Shown: positions 6,921 through 13,094, numbered from the stretch's first letter. The stretch is 13,094 bases of DNA from Candidatus Bathyarchaeum sp. (GCA_004376385.1 SOJY01000234.1:1-13094); one strand, 5' to 3'. Notes: generated by a model not told the origin, from the sequence alone. Translations and numbers: made by a program.

Positions 6921-7014
6921 CAATTAAGATAGACTTTTTAGACGAGGCCGATGATGCAAGAAGAGCCGTCGGATTTGTGACGAATCTAAAAACCTGTTTT
7001 GAGGCTTCATTTGG
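6921..7014. terminator. Convergent intergenic region with T runs on both strands
   Basis: This 94-base gap separates deoxyhypusine synthase (plus) from hsp20 (minus). TTTTT at 6935-6939 on the plus strand and AAAAA at 6987-6991 (T run on the minus strand) each lie 15 to 30 bases past the respective stop codon, as expected for archaeal T-tract termination. No gene is supported here. Confidence 0.35.
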
Positions 7015-7467
7015 TTATTCGCTTTTGAGTTCATGCCTATTCTTTCTTGGGAATCGTACCTCTAGGATGCCTTCTTCACAGGAGATTTTCATTTTTTCTG
7101 CATCAACCGCTACATCTACGCGACCTTGGCAACGTAGGAAAGAAAATTGCCCCTGCCTATGATATATGCCCAAATCGGCGAACCGCACTTTTTTCTTCAT
7201 TTTAGCTGTAATCTCGATGAGGTTTTCATCCACCATCTCAACCTTTACTGTTTCAGGTTCAATATTTGGAAGGTCCGCTGTGACAATAACTTCTCTGGGG
7301 GTTATGAAAACGTTAGATAGAGCGTGGAGACAGCAAGTTTCCGTATTCCAACTGGGACCTTCAGGGAAGGAGGATCCCATAATTTTGTCTGTCAAGGTCT
7401 TAAGCTCTTCTAGATATTCGTCGAGTATATCCAAATTTGAACGTTTTTTTCTTTTCTCAGACACCAT
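7015..7467 (-). CDS. hsp20: Small heat-shock protein, Hsp20/alpha-crystallin family
   Basis: Small heat-shock proteins bind unfolding proteins without ATP and hold them for refolding or degradation. The 150-residue protein has a charged, helical N terminus and an alpha-crystallin beta-sandwich from about residue 50 to 142. This begins NVFITPREVIVTADLPNIEP, a variant of the common VFxTxxEVIVTAELPG pattern, and ends with EEGILEVRFPRK, the family's G-x-L-E-V signature. The C-terminal tail (NRHELKSE) lacks the usual I-x-I/V motif that links dimers into larger oligomers. Two starts are possible. ATG at 7467 is chosen because the GGGGA Shine-Dalgarno (7476-7480) is 8 bases away; GTG at 7473 would be only 2 bases from it. 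The gene follows the PAC2 gene by 12 bases and is surely cotranscribed with it. Confidence 0.9.
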   Translation of the reverse strand: MVSEKRKKRSNLDILDEYLEELKTLTDKIMGSSFPEGPSWNTETCCLHALSNVFITPREVIVTADLPNIEPETVKVEMVDENLIEITAKMKKKVRFADLGIYHRQGQFSFLRCQGRVDVAVDAEKMKISCEEGILEVRFPRKNRHELKSE

Positions 7468-7475
7468 GGACACTT

Positions 7476-7480
7476 TCCCC
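7476..7480 (-). promoter_or_regulatory. Shine-Dalgarno of hsp20 overlapping the stop codon of the PAC2-family gene
   Basis: On the minus strand the TAG stop of the upstream gene runs directly into GGGGA, 8 bases before the hsp20 ATG. Ribosomes ending on the first gene would cover this site, so the two are likely translationally coupled. Confidence 0.6.
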
Positions 7481-8223
7481 TAAACGTATAATGGGAGATC
7501 ATACTCCTGAGCTTTTTGCATACGATTCATTTCCTGTTGAGTGCGCTTCATCGTATCTCTAGCTTTCAATCGGATTTCCTCCCCTTTCTCAAGAAGTTTG
7601 GAGATGTCCACCTTGACGTCTGAAATCTTTGAGAGCTCCTTCAACGCCATAGCAGCCGCCTGTGGATCAGGATAATTGTAGAAAGATTGGGCTAAGATTG
7701 CTATGGCTGGCACCTTCTTACTGACGCTGTATCGCATGCTAAGGGCTTGGGGACCAACTATGTAGCCTTCATTCATAATCTTCAAACCCTTTTTGCTTAA
7801 CGTATCAAGCAACTCTTGGTTGGACGCTGCGCCAAAAACTTCAGGCTCCTTAATTGATTGCCTGCTTTCTATGGGGATTCCTCCCATGGACACTATTCTT
7901 TTAACTTTCTTGGCTTCTCCCCAATCCACAATTTCTCGCATTATCGTATATATAGCCGGCGCTGGAACCGCCAACTCTGAAATCACAGCGATCAAGTTTT
8001 TGTTTCCGTAGATTCGTAGAGGCGCATGAGACACCCCCTTGTGTAAGACAACAACGGGCGGAAGCAGGTCTGAGTCCATATATGCTATTTCTTCCAAGTT
8101 AAGTTCAGATATCAAATAGGATGTTGCTATGAGGCCTACGAGTCCCACGTCAGGGAGTCCAATGATCATCGTAGCCTCAGAGGGTATAGGTTTCTTCTCC
8201 ACGATTTTAACTGATTCTGACAA
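7480..8223 (-). CDS. PAC2-family proteasome assembly chaperone homologue (PbaB-like) with C-terminal HbYX
   Basis: The 247-residue protein matches the PAC2 family (COG1938/DUF75): ATMIIGLPDVGLVGLIATSYL (17-37 region), DSDLLPPVVVLHKG (51-64), LIAVISELAVP (76-86), VSMGGIP (111-117), GPQALSM and VPAIAILAQS. The PAC2 fold resembles a nucleoside phosphorylase-like Rossmann domain. A charged helical segment (about 200-240), likely coiled coil, precedes a C terminus ending Leu-Tyr-Val. This is the hydrophobic-Tyr-any pattern (HbYX) used by proteasome activators and by the archaeal chaperone PbaB to dock on the 20S alpha ring. The start is TTG at 8223, with GGGGGA (8232-8237) 8 bases upstream; a nearby ATG (8231) is out of frame. 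Proteasome binding is inferred, not shown. Confidence 0.87.
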   Translation of the reverse strand: MSESVKIVEKKPIPSEATMIIGLPDVGLVGLIATSYLISELNLEEIAYMDSDLLPPVVVLHKGVSHAPLRIYGNKNLIAVISELAVPAPAIYTIMREIVDWGEAKKVKRIVSMGGIPIESRQSIKEPEVFGAASNQELLDTLSKKGLKIMNEGYIVGPQALSMRYSVSKKVPAIAILAQSFYNYPDPQAAAMALKELSKISDVKVDISKLLEKGEEIRLKARDTMKRTQQEMNRMQKAQEYDLPLYV

Positions 8224-8289
8224 TATATCATTCCCCCAGTTAGATATCTTTAACTAAGAGAAAAGAATTATGCTACAAAGCTAAATACC

Positions 8290-8297
8290 TATAAAAG
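8290..8297 (+). promoter_or_regulatory. Candidate TATA box of srp54
   Basis: TATAAAAG lies 30 to 37 bases before the srp54 ATG in the divergent gap with the PAC2-family gene. The start site would fall near 8316-8320, giving a very short leader that may still include the GGGAG at 8316-8320. On the minus strand no equally clear TATA was seen for the PAC2-family gene. Confidence 0.6.
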
Positions 8298-8326
8298 ACA
8301 ACTCTATTTTTAAGTGGGAGAAGAAC

Positions 8327-9652
8327 ATGGTTCTGGATCGTCTCGGCTCCTCACTAAACGCTGCACTAAAGAAGGTTTTCAGAGCACCAGTTATGGACGA
8401 GAAAACAGTAAAGGAACTTGTCCGCGACATCCAGCGAGCGCTACTCCAAGCCGACGTTAATGTTAAGATGGTTCTCGAAGTTTCTAAACGAATCGAGGAA
8501 CGGGCACTGAAAGAGAAGGTTCCTCCAGGAGTTTCTAGAAGAGAACACATAGTAAAAGTGGTTTATGAGGAGTTAACGCGCTTTCTGGGTGAAAAACCTG
8601 CTTCGTTGAAGATAGAACCCGGGAAAAGGAAAGTTCTGATGCTTGTGGGAATCCAAGGGTCAGGAAAAACCACCGCATCTGGAAAATTGGCGAAATACTT
8701 CCAAAAAAGAGGCTTAAAAACTGCCCTAGTTTGCACGGACACTTACAGACCTGGAGCCTACGACCAACTGAATCAGCTGGCAGGCAGAGCAAACATTCCC
8801 ATGTATGGTGAACCAAAAGAAAAGAAAGCTGAAAAGATCGCCTTGAGAGGTTTGAAACAATTCAAGGATTATGACCTTGTCATTATTGACACTGCTGGTC
8901 GCCACAAAGAAGAGAAGGACTTGATTGATGAGATGAAGCGGCTGGAGAAGGCAATAAAGCCCGACGAAGCGATTTTGGTAATCGACGGAACCATTGGTCA
9001 ACAAGCAGCTATACAGGCTAAAGCGCTTCACGAAGCCACGCCAATCGGCTCTATTTTGGTGTCGAAACTTGATGGCTCTGCTAGGGGAGGAGGCGCCCTC
9101 TCGGCGGTGGCTGCCATCGGAGCACCTATAAAGTTCATCAGTTCGGGTGAGAAGCTTGGCGACATTGAACCCTTTATTCCATCCCGATTTGTAGGCAGAT
9201 TGTTGGGTATGGGTGACCTTCAGAGCCTCGTTGATAAAGTGCGTGATGCAGAGGTGAAGGTGCCTGAGAAAAAAGTTCGCGCCTTTATGAGCGGAAAATT
9301 CACTCTCACGGACATGTATGAACAGTTTGAGTCTATGAAGAAAGTTGGGCCCTTAAAGCACCTCCTGAAGATGATTCCAGGAATGAGCTACAACATTCCT
9401 GACGAACAGATGAACATGGCTGAAGATGCCCTCAAAAGATGGCGTGTGATAATCCAGTCTATGACACCAAAAGAAAGGGAGAAACCCAAGATTCTTTCAT
9501 CATCCAGAATCCGCCGAGTTGCCCGCGGATCAGGCACCACAGAAAAAGAAGTGAAGGAACTACTAACCCAGTATAACAACATGAAAAAAATGATGAAAAC
9601 CTTTAGAAGAAAGCGGATGCCCTTCTTCGGAAAAGGTCTTCCCACAGCCTGA
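8327..9652 (+). CDS. srp54: Signal recognition particle GTPase SRP54
   Basis: SRP54 binds signal sequences and 7S RNA and, with its receptor FtsY, delivers nascent chains to the membrane translocon. The 441-residue protein has the helical N domain (1-95) with ALLQADVNVKMV. The G domain (about 96-295) has GIQGSGKTT (108-116) as P loop, DTYRPGAYDQL (138-148), DTAGR (188-192), SKLDG (246-250) as the guanine-specificity motif, and GGGALSA (254-260). The methionine-rich M domain (310-441) carries MKMMKTFRRKR-like basic and hydrophobic stretches near its end and SSSRIRRVARGSG, the RNA-binding helix-turn-helix. The M domain and closing position of the RNA-binding motif rule out FtsY. ATG start with GGGAG 7 bases upstream. 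It leads the plus-strand information-processing series. Confidence 0.98.
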   Translation: MVLDRLGSSLNAALKKVFRAPVMDEKTVKELVRDIQRALLQADVNVKMVLEVSKRIEERALKEKVPPGVSRREHIVKVVYEELTRFLGEKPASLKIEPGKRKVLMLVGIQGSGKTTASGKLAKYFQKRGLKTALVCTDTYRPGAYDQLNQLAGRANIPMYGEPKEKKAEKIALRGLKQFKDYDLVIIDTAGRHKEEKDLIDEMKRLEKAIKPDEAILVIDGTIGQQAAIQAKALHEATPIGSILVSKLDGSARGGGALSAVAAIGAPIKFISSGEKLGDIEPFIPSRFVGRLLGMGDLQSLVDKVRDAEVKVPEKKVRAFMSGKFTLTDMYEQFESMKKVGPLKHLLKMIPGMSYNIPDEQMNMAEDALKRWRVIIQSMTPKEREKPKILSSSRIRRVARGSGTTEKEVKELLTQYNNMKKMMKTFRRKRMPFFGKGLPTA

Positions 9653-9708
9653 GAAAGAAATCCGAAATCAGATATTGAACTTCATTACTTAAATAACGAG
9701 GAATTTTC

Positions 9709-11037
9709 GTGGAACTACTCAAAAAGGCGCAAGAAATGCTTGAAGCGCATCCGATATGTGACCACTGTTTAGGGAGACAATTTGCTCTCCTTGGCTATGG
9801 ACTTGATGATCAAAAACGAGGCGAAACTCTGAAGCTCCTTTTAACAATGAAAAATCATCAGTTAGCGCTTTCCGGCAAGAAAGTAGGATTCTCAAATCTC
9901 AGAATCCTAGCTGCGAACGGAGCTTTCGAGATGGCCGCTGAGATACTTAGGAACATGAGAAAAAGGCATAGAAAAACGAAGGAATGTTTCCTCTGTCAGG
10001 GGCTCTTCAAAAGCGTGGATACGCTGGTAGAAAACGCCTTGGAGACGCTTCAAGCCTACGAGTATACTACTTTCCTCGTTGGTATAGAACTGCCGACCAC
10101 AGTTGAAGAGAGAGAAGACGAGTTTAAGGCCCGCTTTGAGGTAGGATATGGCGAAAGCATGCGGAACGAATTCAGTCGAGATATCGGGAAAAAGATCGCC
10201 GTGGCTACAAAGAAACTGGCTGAATACAAAAAGCCTGACGTGGTGGTTCTCGTTAGACCATTCACTGGAGAGATTATTCTTCAATCTAATCCTCTCTATA
10301 TCCGGGGGGCATACAAGAAACTTGTTCGCGATATTCCCCAATCAAAGTGGTTCTGTAGACGTTGTAGAGGCGAGGGATGCCCGAAGTGTAACGGGACCGG
10401 AAAGATGTATTCGGAGTCTGTCGAGGAGATCATTGCAGGACCTCTTTTGGAGAAAACTGGGGGAGACGATGTAGCGTTTCATGCTGCTGGGCGAGAAGAT
10501 GTGGATGCTCGGATGCTGGGAACTGGAAGGCCATTTATTATGGAAGTTAAACGACCTCGAAGGCGATTCATAGACTTGCAGGGTCTGACCGAGGTCATCA
10601 ATGAGCAAGCTCGGGGCAAAGTCGAGGTTTTGAATCTTCGTTCGGCGAGCAAAGGTGATGTTAGACAATTGAAGAAGGCAGAGGGGTCAACGAAAGTTTA
10701 CAAAGTTTTTATTGACTTTGACCGAGCTGTTTCGGATGAAGAGTTGGAGGCTGTAACTAAAAAATTGTCGAAGGCTGTCATTCATCAACAAACACCCTTA
10801 CGTGTTTTGCATCGAAGAGCGGATCTAGTTCGAGAAAGGTACATATATGAGGCGCATCTAAAGAGGTTGGCGCCTAACCGTGCAGAGATGAAGATACGTT
10901 GTCAAGGAGGGCTTTATATTAAAGAGTTGGTAAGCGGCGATGAAGGGCGAACAGTCCCTAGCATAGCCTCGATTATCAACGCTGAAGCTAAGCCTCTCGA
11001 GTTAGACGTTTTGAGGGTCATCATGGAGGAATCTTAA
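9709..11037 (+). CDS. pus10: tRNA pseudouridine synthase Pus10
   Basis: Archaeal Pus10 makes pseudouridine 54 and 55 in the tRNA T loop. The 442-residue protein starts with a THUMP-containing accessory domain holding CDHC (Cys17, Cys20) and CFLC (Cys93, Cys96), a zinc site. A second four-cysteine cluster follows at Cys216, 219, 224 and 227 in WFCRRCRGEGCPKC. The catalytic domain has the GREDVDARMLGTGRPF motif from residue 261; by comparison with the RTD motif of other pseudouridine synthases, Asp264 is the likely nucleophile. RPFIMEV and a C-terminal YIKELVSGDEGRTVPS segment complete the family pattern. The start is GTG at 9709, with GAGGA 6 to 7 bases upstream. It lies 56 bases after srp54, and its 3' end supplies the Shine-Dalgarno for rpl21e, implying coupling. 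Confidence 0.96.
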   Translation: MELLKKAQEMLEAHPICDHCLGRQFALLGYGLDDQKRGETLKLLLTMKNHQLALSGKKVGFSNLRILAANGAFEMAAEILRNMRKRHRKTKECFLCQGLFKSVDTLVENALETLQAYEYTTFLVGIELPTTVEEREDEFKARFEVGYGESMRNEFSRDIGKKIAVATKKLAEYKKPDVVVLVRPFTGEIILQSNPLYIRGAYKKLVRDIPQSKWFCRRCRGEGCPKCNGTGKMYSESVEEIIAGPLLEKTGGDDVAFHAAGREDVDARMLGTGRPFIMEVKRPRRRFIDLQGLTEVINEQARGKVEVLNLRSASKGDVRQLKKAEGSTKVYKVFIDFDRAVSDEELEAVTKKLSKAVIHQQTPLRVLHRRADLVRERYIYEAHLKRLAPNRAEMKIRCQGGLYIKELVSGDEGRTVPSIASIINAEAKPLELDVLRVIMEES

Positions 11038-11038
11038 G

Positions 11039-11338
11039 TTGGGAAGAAAAGCGAAAGGTTATCGTAGAAAAACCCGTTACCTCCTAAAAAGGAAACCTAG
11101 AGAACGGGGAAAGACAGGACTCAGCAAGTTGCTACATAATTATGAGCCTGATGAAAAGGTTGTGATTAAACTAGACCCCAGTATGCATAAAGGTATGCCT
11201 CATAGAAGATTTCACGGCAGAATCGGTGTTATCTCTGCGAAGAGAGGGAGAAGTTACGTCGTTAACGTATCCCAAGGAAATGCAATCAAAGAAATAATCG
11301 TTCGCCCCGAACACATTACCCCCCATAAGGAGGCCTAG
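11039..11338 (+). CDS. rpl21e: 50S ribosomal protein L21e
   Basis: L21e is an archaeal/eukaryotic large-subunit protein without a bacterial counterpart. The 99-residue product is very basic. It opens GRKAKGYRRKTRYLLKRKPR, then LSKLLHNYEPDEKVVIKLDP, an SH3-like barrel with HRRFHGRIGVISAKRGRSY, and ends IIVRPEHITPHKEA, all characteristic of the family and of normal length. The start is TTG at 11039, one base after the pus10 stop; GGAGGA (11025-11030) inside the end of pus10 is placed 8 bases upstream. Initiation therefore depends on sequence inside the preceding gene. Three bases separate its stop from rpoF. Confidence 0.97.
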   Translation: MGRKAKGYRRKTRYLLKRKPRERGKTGLSKLLHNYEPDEKVVIKLDPSMHKGMPHRRFHGRIGVISAKRGRSYVVNVSQGNAIKEIIVRPEHITPHKEA

Positions 11339-11341
11339 AAC

Positions 11342-11680
11342 ATGGCGCGAAAGGCTCTAAAGGAACGCACCATCACAGTTCCTCAAGTAAAAGAAGCCTT
11401 GGAATCCATAGGTGAGGAACGACTGGATCAGTTCCAGAGACGATCCCTCGATTATGCGACAAAATTCACAAAAGTTGATTTGGATAAAGTGGACACTCTT
11501 GTGAACAAGCTTGTTGAAGAATTTGAAGTGAAAGAAGAAGAGGCTGTGCAAATAATAAATGCTATGCCTGAAAGCATCCACGAAATCAGAGTGTTTTTGG
11601 CTGGTGGTCGCAGGATAATTGAATCCTCTAAACTAGAAAAAATATTGGCTTTTTTGAACAAGTATAGAAAAAAGGAATAA
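11342..11680 (+). CDS. rpoF: DNA-directed RNA polymerase subunit F (Rpb4-like)
   Basis: RpoF pairs with RpoE (Rpb7-like) to form the stalk of archaeal RNA polymerase, which aids promoter opening and contacts emerging RNA. The 112-residue protein has the RpoF pattern: an N-terminal strand (ERTITVPQVKEALESI) that joins the RpoE fold, then a helical HRDC-like domain with DTLVNKLVEEF, EEAVQIINAMPESIHEIRVFL and a C-terminal ILAFLNKYRKK helix. ATG start with a strong AAGGAGG (11328-11334) inside the end of rpl21e, so the two genes are coupled. Coupling of a ribosomal protein gene to an RNA polymerase subunit is a common archaeal arrangement. Confidence 0.95.
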   Translation: MARKALKERTITVPQVKEALESIGEERLDQFQRRSLDYATKFTKVDLDKVDTLVNKLVEEFEVKEEEAVQIINAMPESIHEIRVFLAGGRRIIESSKLEKILAFLNKYRKKE

Positions 11681-11691
11681 AGGACTTTCTA

Positions 11692-11699
11692 ATTATATA
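11692..11699 (+). promoter_or_regulatory. Candidate internal promoter before the DUF655 gene
   Basis: ATTATATA in the 60-base gap after rpoF would place a start near 11720, leaving about a 20-base leader that contains GGGGGCGGGGAAA as Shine-Dalgarno. The DUF655-ksgA pair may thus be transcribed independently of the genes before it. Based on position and composition only. Confidence 0.45.
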
Positions 11700-11740
11700 C
11701 CACCTAAACTAGTTGTTACCATTTCGGGGGCGGGGAAAGA

Positions 11741-12304
11741 GTGGAAAGGAGCGAGAAGAGATATGAAGAATACGCTTATGTTCTAGATTATCTTCCTCAT
11801 GGAAGGCTGGGGACTCGACCAGGGTACAGAGCGGGGGCGCTGATTCAGGTAGTCGGCGAGGAATACTTCACTTTCCTTGAAGCAATCGCTAGAGACGGTG
11901 TTGTCCTCAAGACCTCTGACAGAGTATACGTTGGAAAAGATTCTAGGAGAAAAATAACCTATATCATTGGGCGGATAAACTATGACGATTTAACATCCAA
12001 CGCTAAGATGGAACTTTCTGGAACAGTAGAGAAGATAGTGCTTAATCGAGAAAAGTGGTTCATTAACTTCTTCAACACAGCACAAGCCATAACGCCTAGA
12101 ATGCATGGTCTAGAACTGATTCCCGGCATTGGGAAGAAATACATGTGGCAAATTATTGATGAAAGAGATAGGAAACCCTTCCAGAATCTGGAGGATTTAC
12201 GGAATCGCGCCAACATGCCTAACCCTTCCAGGCTCATTACACGGAGAGTTTTGGAGGAACTGGCTGGCGAGAGCAAATATAGACTGTTTACGAGAGCGCC
12301 CTAG
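11741..12304 (+). CDS. DUF655 family protein (predicted nucleic-acid-binding OB fold plus helix-hairpin-helix)
   Basis: The 187-residue protein belongs to DUF655 (COG1491), an archaeal family of unknown function. Its N-terminal half (YAYVLDYLPHGR, then a beta-rich region to about residue 110) is predicted as OB-like. Residues 124-139 (LELIPGIGKKYMWQII) are a classic helix-hairpin-helix with the PGIG turn, and 155-175 may form the second hairpin. These features suggest non-specific binding of RNA or DNA. The start is GTG at 11741 behind GGGGAAAGA. The stop (TAG, 12302-12304) overlaps the GTG start of ksgA by one base. The position between rpoF and ksgA is a recurring archaeal arrangement and hints at a role in rRNA or ribosome maturation; that role is inference. 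Confidence 0.9.
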   Translation: MERSEKRYEEYAYVLDYLPHGRLGTRPGYRAGALIQVVGEEYFTFLEAIARDGVVLKTSDRVYVGKDSRRKITYIIGRINYDDLTSNAKMELSGTVEKIVLNREKWFINFFNTAQAITPRMHGLELIPGIGKKYMWQIIDERDRKPFQNLEDLRNRANMPNPSRLITRRVLEELAGESKYRLFTRAP

Positions 12305-13094
12305 TGGAAAGAATTAATCTTCTTCGACGGGCGAAGCATCTCTTTCGCCTTTACGGATTTTTCCCAAAAAAACGCTTGGGACAAAACTTTACAGTGAACT
12401 CGGACATCTTACAACGATTAGTATCCTTTGCTTCTTTAACTAAGGATGATATTGTCTTAGAAGTTGGAGCAGGATTTGGTTTTCTGACACAACTTCTTTC
12501 TAGAGAATGCAAAAAAGTCATTGCAGTCGAGGTTGACCCCCGGCTTGTGAATTTTTTGAGGAAGCAACTTCACAGCCTGCGGAACGTGGATTTAATAGAA
12601 GGCGACATCCTCAAAGTCTCTATTCCCCCCTTCAACAAGGTTGTTTCAGCTCCTCCCTACTCCATTTCATCTCCGCTTCTCTTTCGACTTCTAGAAAGAA
12701 AATTTAAGTGTGCAGTTCTGATTCTACAGAAGGAATTTGCGGAGAGGTTAGCGGCTTCGGTGGGAAGCAAAGATTACGGAAGGCTAACCGTTACTATCTA
12801 CTACAGGGCAGATGTGGAGCTTCTGGATTATGTCCCTAGAAACATGTTTTATCCCCCGCCAGATGTGGACTCCATGATGGTACGTCTGAAGCCTAGGGCT
12901 CCACCTTTCCAAGTGGACGATGAAGAAACGTTTTTTGAAGTTGTTCGAACCCTCTTTACTCAGCGAAACAAGAAGGTAAGAAACGCTTTGATTCCCTTCT
13001 TACGTAAACGTGAAATGACTGGGAAGGAAGCGGTGGAATTGGCTGATTCTATAGTTTATAGCGCGAAGAGGGTGCGGGAATTGGCGCCAGAAGA
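12304..13094 (+). CDS. ksgA: KsgA/Dim1-family 16S rRNA adenine dimethyltransferase (3' partial)
   Basis: KsgA/Dim1 dimethylates two adjacent adenines in the 3'-terminal loop of small-subunit rRNA during assembly. The frame is open from GTG at 12304 to the window end, showing 263 codons of a protein usually near 270. It opens with KKRLGQNFTVNSDIL (22-36); motif I for S-adenosylmethionine is LEVGAGFGFLT (52-62), with acidic Glu76/Asp78 in AVEVDPR. LIEGDIL (97-103), LLFRLL, LQKEFAERL (141-149), YYRADVELL, VPRNMFYPPPDVDSMMVRL (178-195 region) and the helical tail with LFTQRNKKVRNAL are all family-like. The catalytic motif reads SAPPYSISSP, with Ala116 where the family normally has Asn (NLPY or NIPY). 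The one-base overlap with the DUF655 gene indicates coupling. Confidence 0.94.
   Translation, partial: MERINLLRRAKHLFRLYGFFPKKRLGQNFTVNSDILQRLVSFASLTKDDIVLEVGAGFGFLTQLLSRECKKVIAVEVDPRLVNFLRKQLHSLRNVDLIEGDILKVSIPPFNKVVSAPPYSISSPLLFRLLERKFKCAVLILQKEFAERLAASVGSKDYGRLTVTIYYRADVELLDYVPRNMFYPPPDVDSMMVRLKPRAPPFQVDDEETFFEVVRTLFTQRNKKVRNALIPFLRKREMTGKEAVELADSIVYSAKRVRELAPE

Noticed and set aside
6945..6990. Possible C/D box guide RNA in the gap after deoxyhypusine synthase (GATGATG followed by GTGACGA).
   Set aside because: Both C-like boxes deviate from RUGAUGA and no CUGA D boxes occur at the right spacing.
6923..7162. Open frame on the plus strand running through the gap and across the end of hsp20.
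   Set aside because: It has no supported start or Shine-Dalgarno, resembles no family, and most of it lies antisense to the clear hsp20 gene.
8327..9652. FtsY (SRP receptor) as an alternative identity for the GTPase gene.
   Set aside because: The protein has a C-terminal methionine-rich M domain with the RNA-binding SSSRIRRVARGSG motif and no N-terminal acidic A domain.
1..13094. CRISPR arrays, insertion sequences, phage genes or long repeats.
   Set aside because: No repeated units, transposase motifs or terminal inverted repeats were found on reading; nearly all DNA is accounted for by conserved genes and short gaps.

Overview
The window is a gene-dense stretch of an archaeal chromosome. 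Every recognisable information-processing gene is of archaeal type: aIF5A with its deoxyhypusine synthase, archaeal NOB1 (PIN plus zinc ribbon), SRP54, Pus10, ribosomal protein L21e, RNA polymerase subunit F (Rpb4-like), a DUF655 protein, a KsgA/Dim1 rRNA methylase, a proteasome-assembly-chaperone (PAC2) homologue, and a tRNA-Ser carrying a short intron in its anticodon loop. AT-rich TATA-like boxes sit at the expected distance before several genes. Moderate GC and gene content fit a TACK-type lineage such as Bathyarchaeia, but that placement is inference; the archaeal assignment itself is firm.

Layout. (1) 1-977: 3' part of a PhoU-like regulator with an N-terminal AbrB/SpoVT DNA-binding fold. 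(2) 1032-4445: a tight nadA-nadC-nadB operon with overlapping junctions, encoding the whole aspartate-to-nicotinate-mononucleotide route. (3) 4557-4667: intron-containing tRNA-Ser(CGA) with encoded CCA, convergent with nob1 (4697-5218, minus). (4) 5486-6920: aIF5A followed by deoxyhypusine synthase, i.e. the substrate and the first enzyme of its modification. (5) 7015-8223, minus strand: a PAC2-family chaperone whose C terminus ends in a proteasome-docking-like Leu-Tyr-Val, translationally linked to a small heat-shock protein. (6) 8327-13094: a plus-strand series srp54, pus10, rpl21e, rpoF, DUF655 gene, ksgA/dim1 covering protein targeting, tRNA modification, ribosome structure, transcription and rRNA modification; ksgA runs off the window end.

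Most of the window is conserved housekeeping DNA. No mobile elements, CRISPR arrays or phage genes are visible. The points most worth a second look are the altered catalytic motif of the KsgA homologue (APPY where N-x-P-Y is expected), the PAC2/Hsp20 pair with its C-terminal LYV, the relaxed splice motif of the tRNA intron, and the uncharacterised DUF655 protein. Non-ATG starts are very common here (TTG for nadB, nob1, dhs, the PAC2 gene and rpl21e; GTG for pus10, the DUF655 gene and ksgA).
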